Assembly: GCF_021728415.1 (NCBI RefSeq)
Contig: NZ_JAKKDV010000002.1
Location: forward strand, 372,001 to 436,000
Direction: 5' to 3'
Length of the DNA: 64,000 bases
Source: Flaviramulus multivorans
GTDB taxonomy: Bacteria > Bacteroidota > Bacteroidia > Flavobacteriales > Flavobacteriaceae
Part shown: piece by piece, positions 25,825 through 33,848 of the stretch
Layout of the letters: each line of letters opens with the position of its first letter
How positions within the stretch are numbered: position 1 is the first letter of the stretch
Notes under the pieces: generated by a model
What the model was told of the DNA's origin: nothing
Database searches by the model: none
Seen by the model: the letters and a program-made list of their open reading frames with translations, nothing else
Made by a program: the position numbers and the translations under genes

Positions 25825-26816
25825 TAATTAATTTTTGGCTTGTTAAATATAAGGGAAAACCAACCAACTATCCGGCCTAAACTTTCTGTAAATGCTTGTT
25901 TTTTATGTTTATCCGTAATAGTGTTACTTAAACGAATAACCGTTAATAAAAAAGCCGTTGCATGCCATTTAAATTTTGACTTAATATTCGGTTTTGGATA
26001 TTTAACGCGCCATACATACCATCCGTTTCTTATCACCATTTTACCATATTTAAATTTATTTGGTCTTCCTTCTTCATTATGATAGTGGGATAATTGCGCT
26101 GAAGTGTTTACATATAACTTGCCAATTTTTGCAAGTCGCAAACTAAAATCGGTATCTTCATAAAGTCCGTAACCTTCAAAATATGTTGAAAATGATAATC
26201 TATCAAAAACTTCTTTTTTATAACTGGAAACACCACCCATAATTTGTTCAACCTCATAAGTTTTACCCGAAGGTGGTAAAAACCCAATAGACCTACCATG
26301 TGCAAATGTTGGCAAAAACCCAGGCGGAGTATCAGGTAACAAACCAAATTTCCTTCTTAATTTAAAACGTGAAGGCTCGTTACGCATCCATCCATCAAAA
26401 TAGAATTTGTTACTGTTTTTAGGGGAAGCAGCTTTTTCCCAATAGACTTCATTTTTAATATAACCGCCAACTGCAAGCGCATCCTTTTGTGTTTTATATG
26501 TACTTAGTAAGTTTTCAAAATAATTTTCTTCTAAAATTATATCATCATCTAAAAAGCAAATAATTTCAGTATTGTTATTAACCATTTTAATCCCGTAGTT
26601 TCTTTGCTTTGTTAACCCACGATGCAAATCATCTACTAAAGTGTACTTTAAATTCTTGTAATTTGAGTTTTCTAAAAGCTTTGAAGAAGCATTATTTGTT
26701 GAACCATCGACTATTATAATTTCATTAGGATATAGCGTTTGAATTACTACTGAATCTAACAGTGATTGTAAAGCCTTCGGCCTCATGTATGTACATACTA
26801 TTAAGGAGAAATTCAT
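25824..26816 (-). CDS. glycosyltransferase family 2 protein
   Basis: A 330-residue GT-A inverting transferase. The nucleotide-sugar site starts at MNFSLIVCTYMRPKALQSLL, the metal-binding DxD is in ICFLDDDIIL (about residue 92), and the acceptor-side acidic motif is YEDTDFSLRLA (about 217-227). The C-terminal 70 residues are basic and amphipathic and probably bind the membrane surface. Its ATG overlaps the stop of the upstream GT2 gene by 4 bases (ATGA), a clear sign of coupled translation. Donor and acceptor are unknown. Confidence 0.9.
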   Translation of the reverse strand: MNFSLIVCTYMRPKALQSLLDSVVIQTLYPNEIIIVDGSTNNASSKLLENSNYKNLKYTLVDDLHRGLTKQRNYGIKMVNNNTEIICFLDDDIILEENYFENLLSTYKTQKDALAVGGYIKNEVYWEKAASPKNSNKFYFDGWMRNEPSRFKLRRKFGLLPDTPPGFLPTFAHGRSIGFLPPSGKTYEVEQIMGGVSSYKKEVFDRLSFSTYFEGYGLYEDTDFSLRLAKIGKLYVNTSAQLSHYHNEEGRPNKFKYGKMVIRNGWYVWRVKYPKPNIKSKFKWHATAFLLTVIRLSNTITDKHKKQAFTESLGRIVGWFSLIFNKPKIN

Positions 26817-28348
26817 ACTAAATTATTCTTCATTTGATTTGCCCAATAAATACTTTGTTGCCATTGTTTTTTAAATGTTTTATAGTATTTGAAAGGGTTT
26901 TTTATAGATTGAGCCTTATAAAACTTCAAAAACAGAACAAGTTTATAGCCTTTTAACTGTTTTGTGGTTTGATGCTTTAACTTATAATATGTTATTGCTG
27001 GTGAAGGCTTTGGTTTATCACCTTTCAATGTCCAAATATGCTCAAAAGATGTTCTAAAACCACCTATTGGTGCTTTAACATGCTCAATTTCTGGCTCTGG
27101 TAAATATATTACATCAACTCCATTATTGCGTAATTGCATTCCAAAATCGGAATCCTCACCAAAACTAAATTCATAATTCATATCGAACGTTAAACCTTTC
27201 AAGCAAATCGATTTTACAACACTACATCCTGAACCAAAAGTGCTCCATTGCATTTGGTTTAAATGCGTTTTTATATCTTTTTTTTGCAAACAACTTAAAG
27301 TTACGGCAGCTAATTGGTATTCTAACATTTTGTTGATGGTATATTCGATATGGTTGGGTTGTATTCTAATATCGTCATCAGCGAGAAAAACATACTTTGA
27401 AGTTACCTTTTTCAAAGCTAAATTTCTCGCATTACAAGCCCCTGTCGTGTGTGTAAATTTGTGAATGATTTTAAATGGCCATGTTTTATTCGAGATGAAA
27501 TCTAATTCAGATTTACTATTCTGATCCTGATTTTGCTCAATAATAATAACTTGATTTGGTAGAAGCGTTTGATTGGTTAGATCAATTAAAAAATTACACA
27601 CGTGTTGCTTTCTACCTAAAGTTGGAATAATTACATCTACCGTTTTATTTTTATCTATTTCACTATTAGAAATTGATTCGAGGTCTAAACTAAAATTAGT
27701 TTTTATTTTTTTATAGAATAAGCTATTAATGAATGGTAAGATTGGAAACTTTCGTTCATAAATTATATAACTAATTAGTAATAACAAAACCCAAACGCTT
27801 TTATAATGCAATTTAACAAACTTAAACAATTGGAAAGTTGAAGCTTTGTGTTCCTCTGTTAACTTATTTGATTGAATTAATATTTTAGGCTCTGAATAGC
27901 AAAACAACCCTTTTGGCATTCCCAATTTTGCAATGGAGTTAAGAACAAAATCAAAAGAACCGCTCAGTTTTATTTTATTTTCAAACTTTAATAGTTCCGA
28001 ACCATAAATAGCACCAACTTGACTACTCATTAACCATGTTGGGTATTTTACGAATTTATTCACCTTTAAAAATGGTGAGTCTTCTACATAGCCTATTTGC
28101 TTCGGTAAATACTGATCTTCGCAATAAGAAAGCATGGTGTTTTTTAGTTGAAATGACTCCTTAATGCCGTCTATATTTAAATGCTCTTTTAGTGAATAGT
28201 GACACCAAACTAAAATTCTTTCCTTATACTTATTTGCAATGATAAACATTGCTTTTATAGGGTTTTTTATGGTATTAAATACTATTTGATTGGTTTCTAA
28301 ATCAATAATCTCAAAAACTTCTTCGCCCTTGTGTGTTAAAAGAATCAT
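26813..28348 (-). CDS. GT2 glycosyltransferase with a long N-terminal extension
   Basis: A 511-residue protein. Residues from about 230 onward form a GT-A/GT2 domain: TVDVIIPTLGRKQHVCNFL, the DxD motif in YVFLADDDIRI, and FGEDSDFGMQLRNNG as the catalytic-base region. The first 175 residues or so form an unassigned domain (ILVWCHYSLKEHL, KYPTWLMSSQVGAIYGSELL) that looks like a degenerate transferase half, and a hydrophobic stretch (SVWVLLLLISYIIY) near 190 may anchor it to the membrane. Both ends overlap neighbours by ATGA. A two-domain, perhaps membrane-tethered, transferase is inferred. Confidence 0.82.
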   Translation of the reverse strand: MILLTHKGEEVFEIIDLETNQIVFNTIKNPIKAMFIIANKYKERILVWCHYSLKEHLNIDGIKESFQLKNTMLSYCEDQYLPKQIGYVEDSPFLKVNKFVKYPTWLMSSQVGAIYGSELLKFENKIKLSGSFDFVLNSIAKLGMPKGLFCYSEPKILIQSNKLTEEHKASTFQLFKFVKLHYKSVWVLLLLISYIIYERKFPILPFINSLFYKKIKTNFSLDLESISNSEIDKNKTVDVIIPTLGRKQHVCNFLIDLTNQTLLPNQVIIIEQNQDQNSKSELDFISNKTWPFKIIHKFTHTTGACNARNLALKKVTSKYVFLADDDIRIQPNHIEYTINKMLEYQLAAVTLSCLQKKDIKTHLNQMQWSTFGSGCSVVKSICLKGLTFDMNYEFSFGEDSDFGMQLRNNGVDVIYLPEPEIEHVKAPIGGFRTSFEHIWTLKGDKPKPSPAITYYKLKHQTTKQLKGYKLVLFLKFYKAQSIKNPFKYYKTFKKQWQQSIYWANQMKNNLV

Positions 28349-29493
28349 GTGTTTAAAACAGATTTATAGTATTCTATATTAATGTCAGCATTCTTATTGA
28401 TATCAAACCGATTTTCAACTTTATTTCTTGCCGCTTTTCCTAACTTCAAACACAAAACATCGTCATTTAAAAGTTCCACAATACGACTTGCATACAATTC
28501 AATTTCAGTTGGATGCACTAAAAAACCGTCTTTGCCATCATCTATTATTTCTTGTGCCCAACCAATACTTGTATTTACAACAGGTTTTTGAAGCGCCATA
28601 GATTCAATAGTTACCATTCCTAAAGTTTCTGCAAATGATGGGAATACACAAACATGAGCATTTTTAATATGTTCTTGCACTTCTAAATACGGTATTTTAC
28701 CTAAATAATTAACATGCTTATGTGCTTCATCAGAAAAAATTTGTTCAACCAATTTGTAGGTAGATGGTTCTCCTGTTTTAATGTCGGACGAATCATTACC
28801 AATCAAAATTAATTTTGCATCAGGATTACTTCTTATAACCCTATTAAAAATTTCTGCTAATTCAAAAACACCTTTTTTTCTAATGATTGTTCCTATATAG
28901 AGAATCGTATTTCTATCATATTCATTAGGTGTATTATTTACAAAGTTTTCTAATTGAAGACCATAATGGATAGTTTTTATTTTTTTCTTGTCTAATCCAA
29001 AAATTCTTTGTGTTTCAAACCCAGCATAACTTGTTGGAGCTATATAAGCCACTGCCTTTTTTAAAGCCAATTTTTCAAACACAAAATTCTTAAACTTCTG
29101 CCTTCTGTTTTCCAACTTACAGAAATAGGCGTCGCTTCCATGAAATCGAATCACCAAAGGCAAATTGAAACGCATGAAAGCTGTAATTCCCGTCCAATCA
29201 GCAGCTTCAAGGATATTAATTTTATCCTTTTTGACTACCTCATTTATATACTTTTGCAATCGTAACCTATAATAATACCAAGTGAAGAATTTATAGTTTT
29301 TTTTAGCAATTAAATGAATCGTTACTCCTTCATCTTCAACAATATTATTTTCATTTTGGTGATATACAAATACGGTAACCTTAACCCCTTTTTTTACTAA
29401 ATTAACTGCCAAGTTTTTAATGCTGGTGCCAATTCCCGCAGCATGTTTAACACTGGGGTGTGGATACTCCGATGTAATGAACCCTATTTTCAT
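28345..29493 (-). CDS. glycosyltransferase family 4 protein
   Basis: A GT-B retaining transferase of 382 residues. The frame is open further upstream, but the start is placed at the ATG at 29493: it forms an ATGA overlap with the preceding stop and gives the canonical N-terminus MKIGFITSEYPHPSVKHAAG. Donor-side features are LYIGTIIRKKGVFELAEIF, then FPSFAETLGMVTIESMAL with an intact EX7E motif, and DGKDGFLVHP. FHGSDAYFCK near residue 118 fits the acceptor side. It probably extends the lipid-linked glycan in the cytoplasm. Confidence 0.9.
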   Translation of the reverse strand: MKIGFITSEYPHPSVKHAAGIGTSIKNLAVNLVKKGVKVTVFVYHQNENNIVEDEGVTIHLIAKKNYKFFTWYYYRLRLQKYINEVVKKDKINILEAADWTGITAFMRFNLPLVIRFHGSDAYFCKLENRRQKFKNFVFEKLALKKAVAYIAPTSYAGFETQRIFGLDKKKIKTIHYGLQLENFVNNTPNEYDRNTILYIGTIIRKKGVFELAEIFNRVIRSNPDAKLILIGNDSSDIKTGEPSTYKLVEQIFSDEAHKHVNYLGKIPYLEVQEHIKNAHVCVFPSFAETLGMVTIESMALQKPVVNTSIGWAQEIIDDGKDGFLVHPTEIELYASRIVELLNDDVLCLKLGKAARNKVENRFDINKNADINIEYYKSVLNT

Positions 29494-30884
29494 TTTAATA
29501 TGGTATGAATGGCATTCCAAATATTCTCTGAGGCTTTGGTTGGTGTTTCGCCAACTACAATTTTGTACCATTTTTTACATTCCTCAACGTTAGAAAGTTC
29601 TCCATCTAAAATCTGTTTTACTAAACTTTCCAAATCATTTTTATCTCTACAAAATATTGCTGCCTCTTGACTAGGCATACTTCTAAAATGAACATATTTA
29701 TAATTTTGGCCAATATCTCGAATACCTTTTTTTAGCTGTGGCTGTTCATAATTATAATAAATACATGGTTTATTATGAGCAACAAAATCAAAAACTGTTG
29801 AAGAGCATACATTAGTTACAAACTCACTATGTTCACAAACGTTATAAAGCATCTTGAAATCTTCTGGAGTTGGTAACACATGATTCCATTGACTACCAAC
29901 TTGCTTCCAAATAGGATCTAAAACGGCTATAATATCTTTATTAGCTTCAACTACTGCATCATATCTTGAAGTAAAATCTACTGGACATTTTCTGTAAATG
30001 ATTCCTAAATTTTCGCCTTTGGTATTTAAACTCCTAACCGCATTGGCTAAATCTTCTAAATAATATTGATCTAACGGTGAAGTTGTTTCATCATCGCCTG
30101 AATAACAAATGTATCTTTTATTAATATCTAAATTATGTTCTTTAAAAAAGGCTTCACGTGTTTGTTGTAAAGAAACATCGTAATGAGGCTCAAATTGGGG
30201 TGTTCCTGTAACAATGACTTGTTCATTTTTAACAAATGGATAATATTGTAAAACCTGTTGTTTCATTAAATCACTCCATACAAAGTAATAATCGGTTTCA
30301 ACTACTTGCATCGCTTTAGGTACATTATCCCACGAATATACAAACGCTACTGTTGGTATTCCTAAATCTTTAGCTGCCAATAAAGCACTTATAGATTGTG
30401 TTGCCCGCTGTGTAGTGCAAAAAACCAAATCGGGTTTATGTTTCTCCAATTGAGATTTACAATACTTGTATTTTGAAGTAGAGCGCTCTAAACTATTTAT
30501 TTTATGTCTAAGTTTTACAACACCTTTTTCGGAAGAATACAGGCCAATTAGCCACTTGGTATAAAGGCTTTTAAATATATTTTTTAAGCCTTTATAGTTG
30601 AATGGGAATTTATAAGTAGGGTAAACATTATCCTTGAATTTATCTCGAGAAATGTTCAACTCTGCACGTTTTCTTGCTCGTGAATAAATAGGTAATAATT
30701 TATGTACCGTATGATCTCCAATAACAACTTCCTTAAATCCCAAATTATCTTTTAGTGAGAAAATTGTATTATTCCAATAATGAATTTCAAAATCCATTTT
30801 TTCTCCAATTTCTTTGAAATTTGTAAAGGCAAAATTTCTTAAACCAACACCATCTGGAAAAAAAACAAACACTTTTTTCTTCAT
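29490..30884 (-). CDS. unrecognised GT-B-like protein of the polysaccharide locus
   Basis: A 464-residue soluble protein with no family I can name confidently. It reads like a two-Rossmann GT-B fold. An N-terminal half ends with DLVFCTTQRATQSISALLAA and VAFVYSWDNVP. A C-terminal half contains IVTGTPQFEPHYD, YICYSGDDETTSP and EFVTNVCSSTVFDFVAHNKP, the last resembling the donor-binding loop of CDP-glycerol glycerophosphotransferase-like and UDP-N-acetylglucosamine 2-epimerase-like folds. It sits between a pyruvyltransferase-like gene and a GT4 gene, with an ATGA overlap to the latter. A transferase role is likely but unproven. Confidence 0.65.
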   Translation of the reverse strand: MKKKVFVFFPDGVGLRNFAFTNFKEIGEKMDFEIHYWNNTIFSLKDNLGFKEVVIGDHTVHKLLPIYSRARKRAELNISRDKFKDNVYPTYKFPFNYKGLKNIFKSLYTKWLIGLYSSEKGVVKLRHKINSLERSTSKYKYCKSQLEKHKPDLVFCTTQRATQSISALLAAKDLGIPTVAFVYSWDNVPKAMQVVETDYYFVWSDLMKQQVLQYYPFVKNEQVIVTGTPQFEPHYDVSLQQTREAFFKEHNLDINKRYICYSGDDETTSPLDQYYLEDLANAVRSLNTKGENLGIIYRKCPVDFTSRYDAVVEANKDIIAVLDPIWKQVGSQWNHVLPTPEDFKMLYNVCEHSEFVTNVCSSTVFDFVAHNKPCIYYNYEQPQLKKGIRDIGQNYKYVHFRSMPSQEAAIFCRDKNDLESLVKQILDGELSNVEECKKWYKIVVGETPTKASENIWNAIHTILK

Positions 30885-31712
30885 TTACTTTTCACTTTTA
30901 AATGGGCAAACTGCCATTAAATTAGAACATATCCCTTCAATTACCTCTGGTTTTGGAAGTGTTTCTTTACCATCAAAAAGACATTGCAAATCATTTAAAC
31001 TCATCTTAGAATTTTTAATGTCAGATTTGTATGAAGGAATTTGAACAGATTCGAAATAATCTTGATATTTAATATCATCTCCAAAAACATCATCAGAAAA
31101 TTTTTGCCAAATTGCTGGAATACCATATGCATGTGCCACTATAATACCGTGTAATGAAGACGACACTATTTTTTCGCATTTTAGAATGTCGTTTGTGGTT
31201 TTTTCTACATTATTTGTCATCAAATCGATTAGTAAAATGGAATCTTCGTTTTCATAAAAGTCTTTTACTTTTTTAAAATCATTATAATGAGGTATTATTC
31301 CAATTTTGTATTCTTTACTTATTTTGGGATGGTAATATTTTGGTAATAATAGCGCAGGATCTCCGTATATTTCTGGAACTTCATACCCCAGATTTAACAA
31401 AAACACCCTTGTTTGTGGGCCTCTAACTGCTAAAAATTTAGCCTCCTTAATAGGGTAATCTTTTGAAACAATACCACTACCCCAAACAATACATTTATTA
31501 TTTACGTTTGCTAAAATACTCCCTACCGTGACGTAGATTGGTGCAAAAAAATCGTAAAATGAAAACTTCTTTGGCCATCCAAAAACAACTTTTCTATCCG
31601 ATATTTTTTCAACAAGATATTTCCCAAGCAAATCACCATAATTTTCTTTGGTTTTCCCTTGTATCTTAATTTCATTCCACCAAAATAATCTAATTTTTTT
31701 GGATGAAAACAT
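30885..31712 (-). CDS. polysaccharide pyruvyl transferase family protein
   Basis: A 275-residue GT-B-like protein of the CsaB/polysaccharide pyruvyltransferase family, which adds pyruvate ketals from phosphoenolpyruvate to sugar hydroxyls; some relatives are sugar transferases. Supporting segments are ENYGDLLGKYLVEKI (about 23-37), CIVWGSGIVSKDYP, LAVRGPQTRVFLLNLGY, YGDPALLLPKYY and VSSSLHGIIVAHAYGIPAIW, all in the expected order. It lies 2 bases downstream of the neuB-like gene, so it may modify the nonulosonate or a neighbouring sugar, perhaps adding a negative charge. Confidence 0.85.
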   Translation of the reverse strand: MFSSKKIRLFWWNEIKIQGKTKENYGDLLGKYLVEKISDRKVVFGWPKKFSFYDFFAPIYVTVGSILANVNNKCIVWGSGIVSKDYPIKEAKFLAVRGPQTRVFLLNLGYEVPEIYGDPALLLPKYYHPKISKEYKIGIIPHYNDFKKVKDFYENEDSILLIDLMTNNVEKTTNDILKCEKIVSSSLHGIIVAHAYGIPAIWQKFSDDVFGDDIKYQDYFESVQIPSYKSDIKNSKMSLNDLQCLFDGKETLPKPEVIEGICSNLMAVCPFKSEK

Positions 31713-31714
31713 GA

Positions 31715-32590
31715 TTATACTTTTTGGTTTTTCAACTTATCGCGTTGCACTTGTTCTATAGGTAAAATATCCTGATTTTTGAATTGTAAAGCTTTATAGA
31801 CGGCATTTACATCTCTTGATAATTTTCTTAAACCCATGGGTTCTAAAGAAGCTGCATGGTCTGTTCCTTTCCATGTTCTATCAATGGTATAATGTCTTTC
31901 AATAATATTAGCCCCTAAAGTATAAGCTGCAACATCAACAGCTATTCCTAAATGGTGCCCTGAAAAACCAATATGCTTAACCTCATTTTGATATTTTTCA
32001 ATTAATAAATTGATATCTAATAAGCATACATCTTCAAAAGGAACAGGATACCCAGACGTGCAATTGTAAAGCACCAAATCTTTATTTCGATTGTGCCTTT
32101 TAAAAAGATTTACCAAGTCTTCAATCTCATCTTTGGTTGTCATTCCTGTTGAAATATGTAATTCACCATCGTAGTTATTACATAACCATTCTAACATAAC
32201 AACATTATTATTGCAAGCCGAAGGAATTTTAATAAATTCTGGTTTTAATGAGGCTATTTCTTTTGCTGAAGTTAAATCCCAAACAGACGTTGAATAAGTT
32301 ATACCTATTTCTTCACAATAAGCTTTTAACGCTTCGTGCTGATTAACATCAAACTCTAAATACTCCCTGTGCTCACCATATGTGTTTCCATAAGAATTTG
32401 CAGGATTAGGATGGGGTTGATTATATTGCTCTTCGGTTAAAAGTTCCTTATTATTTCTCTTTTGAAATTTTACTGCATCTACGTTGCAAAATATTTTTGC
32501 AACCTTAATGAGTTCTTTGGCTATTTCCATATCTCCTTTATGGTTGCAACCAATTTCTGCTATGATATAAGGTTTTTTATATGTATTCAT
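31715..32590 (-). CDS. neuB: N-acetylneuraminate/nonulosonate synthase, short form without SAF domain
   Basis: Condenses phosphoenolpyruvate with a six-carbon sugar (ManNAc, Man-6-P or a relative) to give a nine-carbon sialic-type acid. The TIM-barrel catalytic domain is complete: IAEIGCNHKGDMEIAKELI, VDAVKFQKRN, SVWDLTSAKEIA, IKIPSACNN, STGMTTKDEIE, GFSGHHLGIA and ERHYTIDRTWKGTDHAASLE. The protein ends at 291 residues, so the C-terminal antifreeze-like SAF domain present in canonical NeuB (about 345 residues) is absent. The next gene begins 2 bases later, which leaves no room for a broken remnant. This short form is also found in Bacteroides. It is probably coupled to the adjacent CMP-synthetase fusion. 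Confidence 0.9.
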   Translation of the reverse strand: MNTYKKPYIIAEIGCNHKGDMEIAKELIKVAKIFCNVDAVKFQKRNNKELLTEEQYNQPHPNPANSYGNTYGEHREYLEFDVNQHEALKAYCEEIGITYSTSVWDLTSAKEIASLKPEFIKIPSACNNNVVMLEWLCNNYDGELHISTGMTTKDEIEDLVNLFKRHNRNKDLVLYNCTSGYPVPFEDVCLLDINLLIEKYQNEVKHIGFSGHHLGIAVDVAAYTLGANIIERHYTIDRTWKGTDHAASLEPMGLRKLSRDVNAVYKALQFKNQDILPIEQVQRDKLKNQKV

Positions 32591-32605
32591 TAGATTTTGG
32601 GCTTA

Positions 32606-33760
32606 TTAAAATCTTTTGTTATAATTCATTACAAACTGGCAAGCTTCTCTTATTGCTCCTGCACCAGAATTTTTAGATAGTACGATATCAGCATGTTGCT
32701 TCACAACATCAGTTGCATTATTGGGCGTTAACGACCAGCCAACGCTGCAAATATTTGTTAAATCGTTTACATCATCACCAATATATGCGACATTAGATAA
32801 ACTGATATTTTCTTTTTTTGCTACCATTTTCAATAACGAGAACTTATCTTTTACACCTAAAAAAACGTGCTTGATTTTTAATTTTTCCATGCGTTTTGCA
32901 ACAAGTTCTGAGTCTTCAGAAGTCATTACCATAACCTCAACATTGTACTGCCTTAAAATTTCAAGTCCCATTCCATCACGCATATCAAAACTTTTAGTAT
33001 GCTCTCCATCTTTAGTGTAAGTAATCGTACCATCCGTAAAAACGCCATCAACATCTAATACTAAATGTGTTATTTTGTCTGACTTTTTACTTCTTTTTTG
33101 TCTTTCAATTAGCAAGTTTTCTACAACAATCCAATCTGATTCCGAGTCAATTTCATGTAAAGACTCTTCTTGCATTTTAACTACAGCCACATTATTCCCA
33201 ATTCGATTTTTATTTTCTTGTAATGCTTTTTTAGTGGTGGTATAAACTGCTCCATTTTCAATCAATAAGCCTTCAAAATCTTGTCGTCGTGGTCGCTCAA
33301 AAGGATTATAATTTATTGGCTTTCCATCTTTATTCCATAAAAATCGATGTGTATTAACGACTGTCAATGCAGAGTCATTATCACCACTAAGTTTTTCCAA
33401 GCAGGTATTTATATCGTTACTTTGAGTAAAAGGAGATGTTGCTTGTAATAAGCAAAACACATCAAAATTATAGTTTATAGATTCGCAAAATTCTAAAATA
33501 GCATATTCCGTTGAAGCTGTATCACTGGCACTTTCTTCGCTTCTTAGTATTGCGTTAACCTTATTTGTCCAATCATATTCCTTCTTTATAAAATCAATAA
33601 TACTTTCGTCATCAGTATAAACAATAACCTCGTCTAAATTAGAAAAAATAGCCTCTCCTAAAACCCAAGTAAATAATGGTCTTCCAACCATTTTGCGCTT
33701 ATTTTTATTTGGAATACCTTTTGATCCTTTTCTTAATGGGATAAAGCCTATTTTTTTCAT
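32606..33760 (-). CDS. neuA: CMP-nonulosonate synthetase fused to a KdsC-type HAD phosphatase
   Basis: A 384-residue bifunctional protein. Residues 1-220 are an acylneuraminate cytidylyltransferase: FIPLRKGSKGIPNKNKRKM, VYTDDESI and CLLQATSPFTQSNDI give the CTP and sugar sites. Residues 228-384 are a C0-type HAD phosphatase: HLVLDVDGVFTDGTI, VMTSEDSELVAKRM, and YIGDDVNDL are motifs I-III, as in KdsC. The pairing implies that a 9-phosphate intermediate is dephosphorylated and then activated with CTP, as in Bacteroides KDN synthesis. Directly upstream of the neuB-like gene, it completes a two-gene nonulosonate module. Confidence 0.9.
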   Translation of the reverse strand: MKKIGFIPLRKGSKGIPNKNKRKMVGRPLFTWVLGEAIFSNLDEVIVYTDDESIIDFIKKEYDWTNKVNAILRSEESASDTASTEYAILEFCESINYNFDVFCLLQATSPFTQSNDINTCLEKLSGDNDSALTVVNTHRFLWNKDGKPINYNPFERPRRQDFEGLLIENGAVYTTTKKALQENKNRIGNNVAVVKMQEESLHEIDSESDWIVVENLLIERQKRSKKSDKITHLVLDVDGVFTDGTITYTKDGEHTKSFDMRDGMGLEILRQYNVEVMVMTSEDSELVAKRMEKLKIKHVFLGVKDKFSLLKMVAKKENISLSNVAYIGDDVNDLTNICSVGWSLTPNNATDVVKQHADIVLSKNSGAGAIREACQFVMNYNKRF

Positions 33761-33848
33761 TTAAATTAATTTTGCAATCTATCGCTAAAATACACTTTTT
33801 TTTAGGGTGTTTAGATAAAAACCTACTTGTAAACAATAATTTTAGTGA

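Noticed and set aside
29494-29571. Extension of the GT4 gene upstream of 29493
   Set aside because: The extra 26 residues overlap the end of the previous gene in another frame; the ATG at 29493 forms a classic ATGA overlap and starts with the canonical GT4 motif.
31713-31714. Loss of the NeuB SAF domain through a frameshift
   Set aside because: Only 2 bases separate the NeuB stop from the next gene, which is in an intact family of its own, so no remnant SAF coding sequence can be hidden there.
32721-33020. A 99-codon plus-strand frame
   Set aside because: Antisense to the HAD part of the NeuA fusion, whose motifs are intact; no independent evidence.
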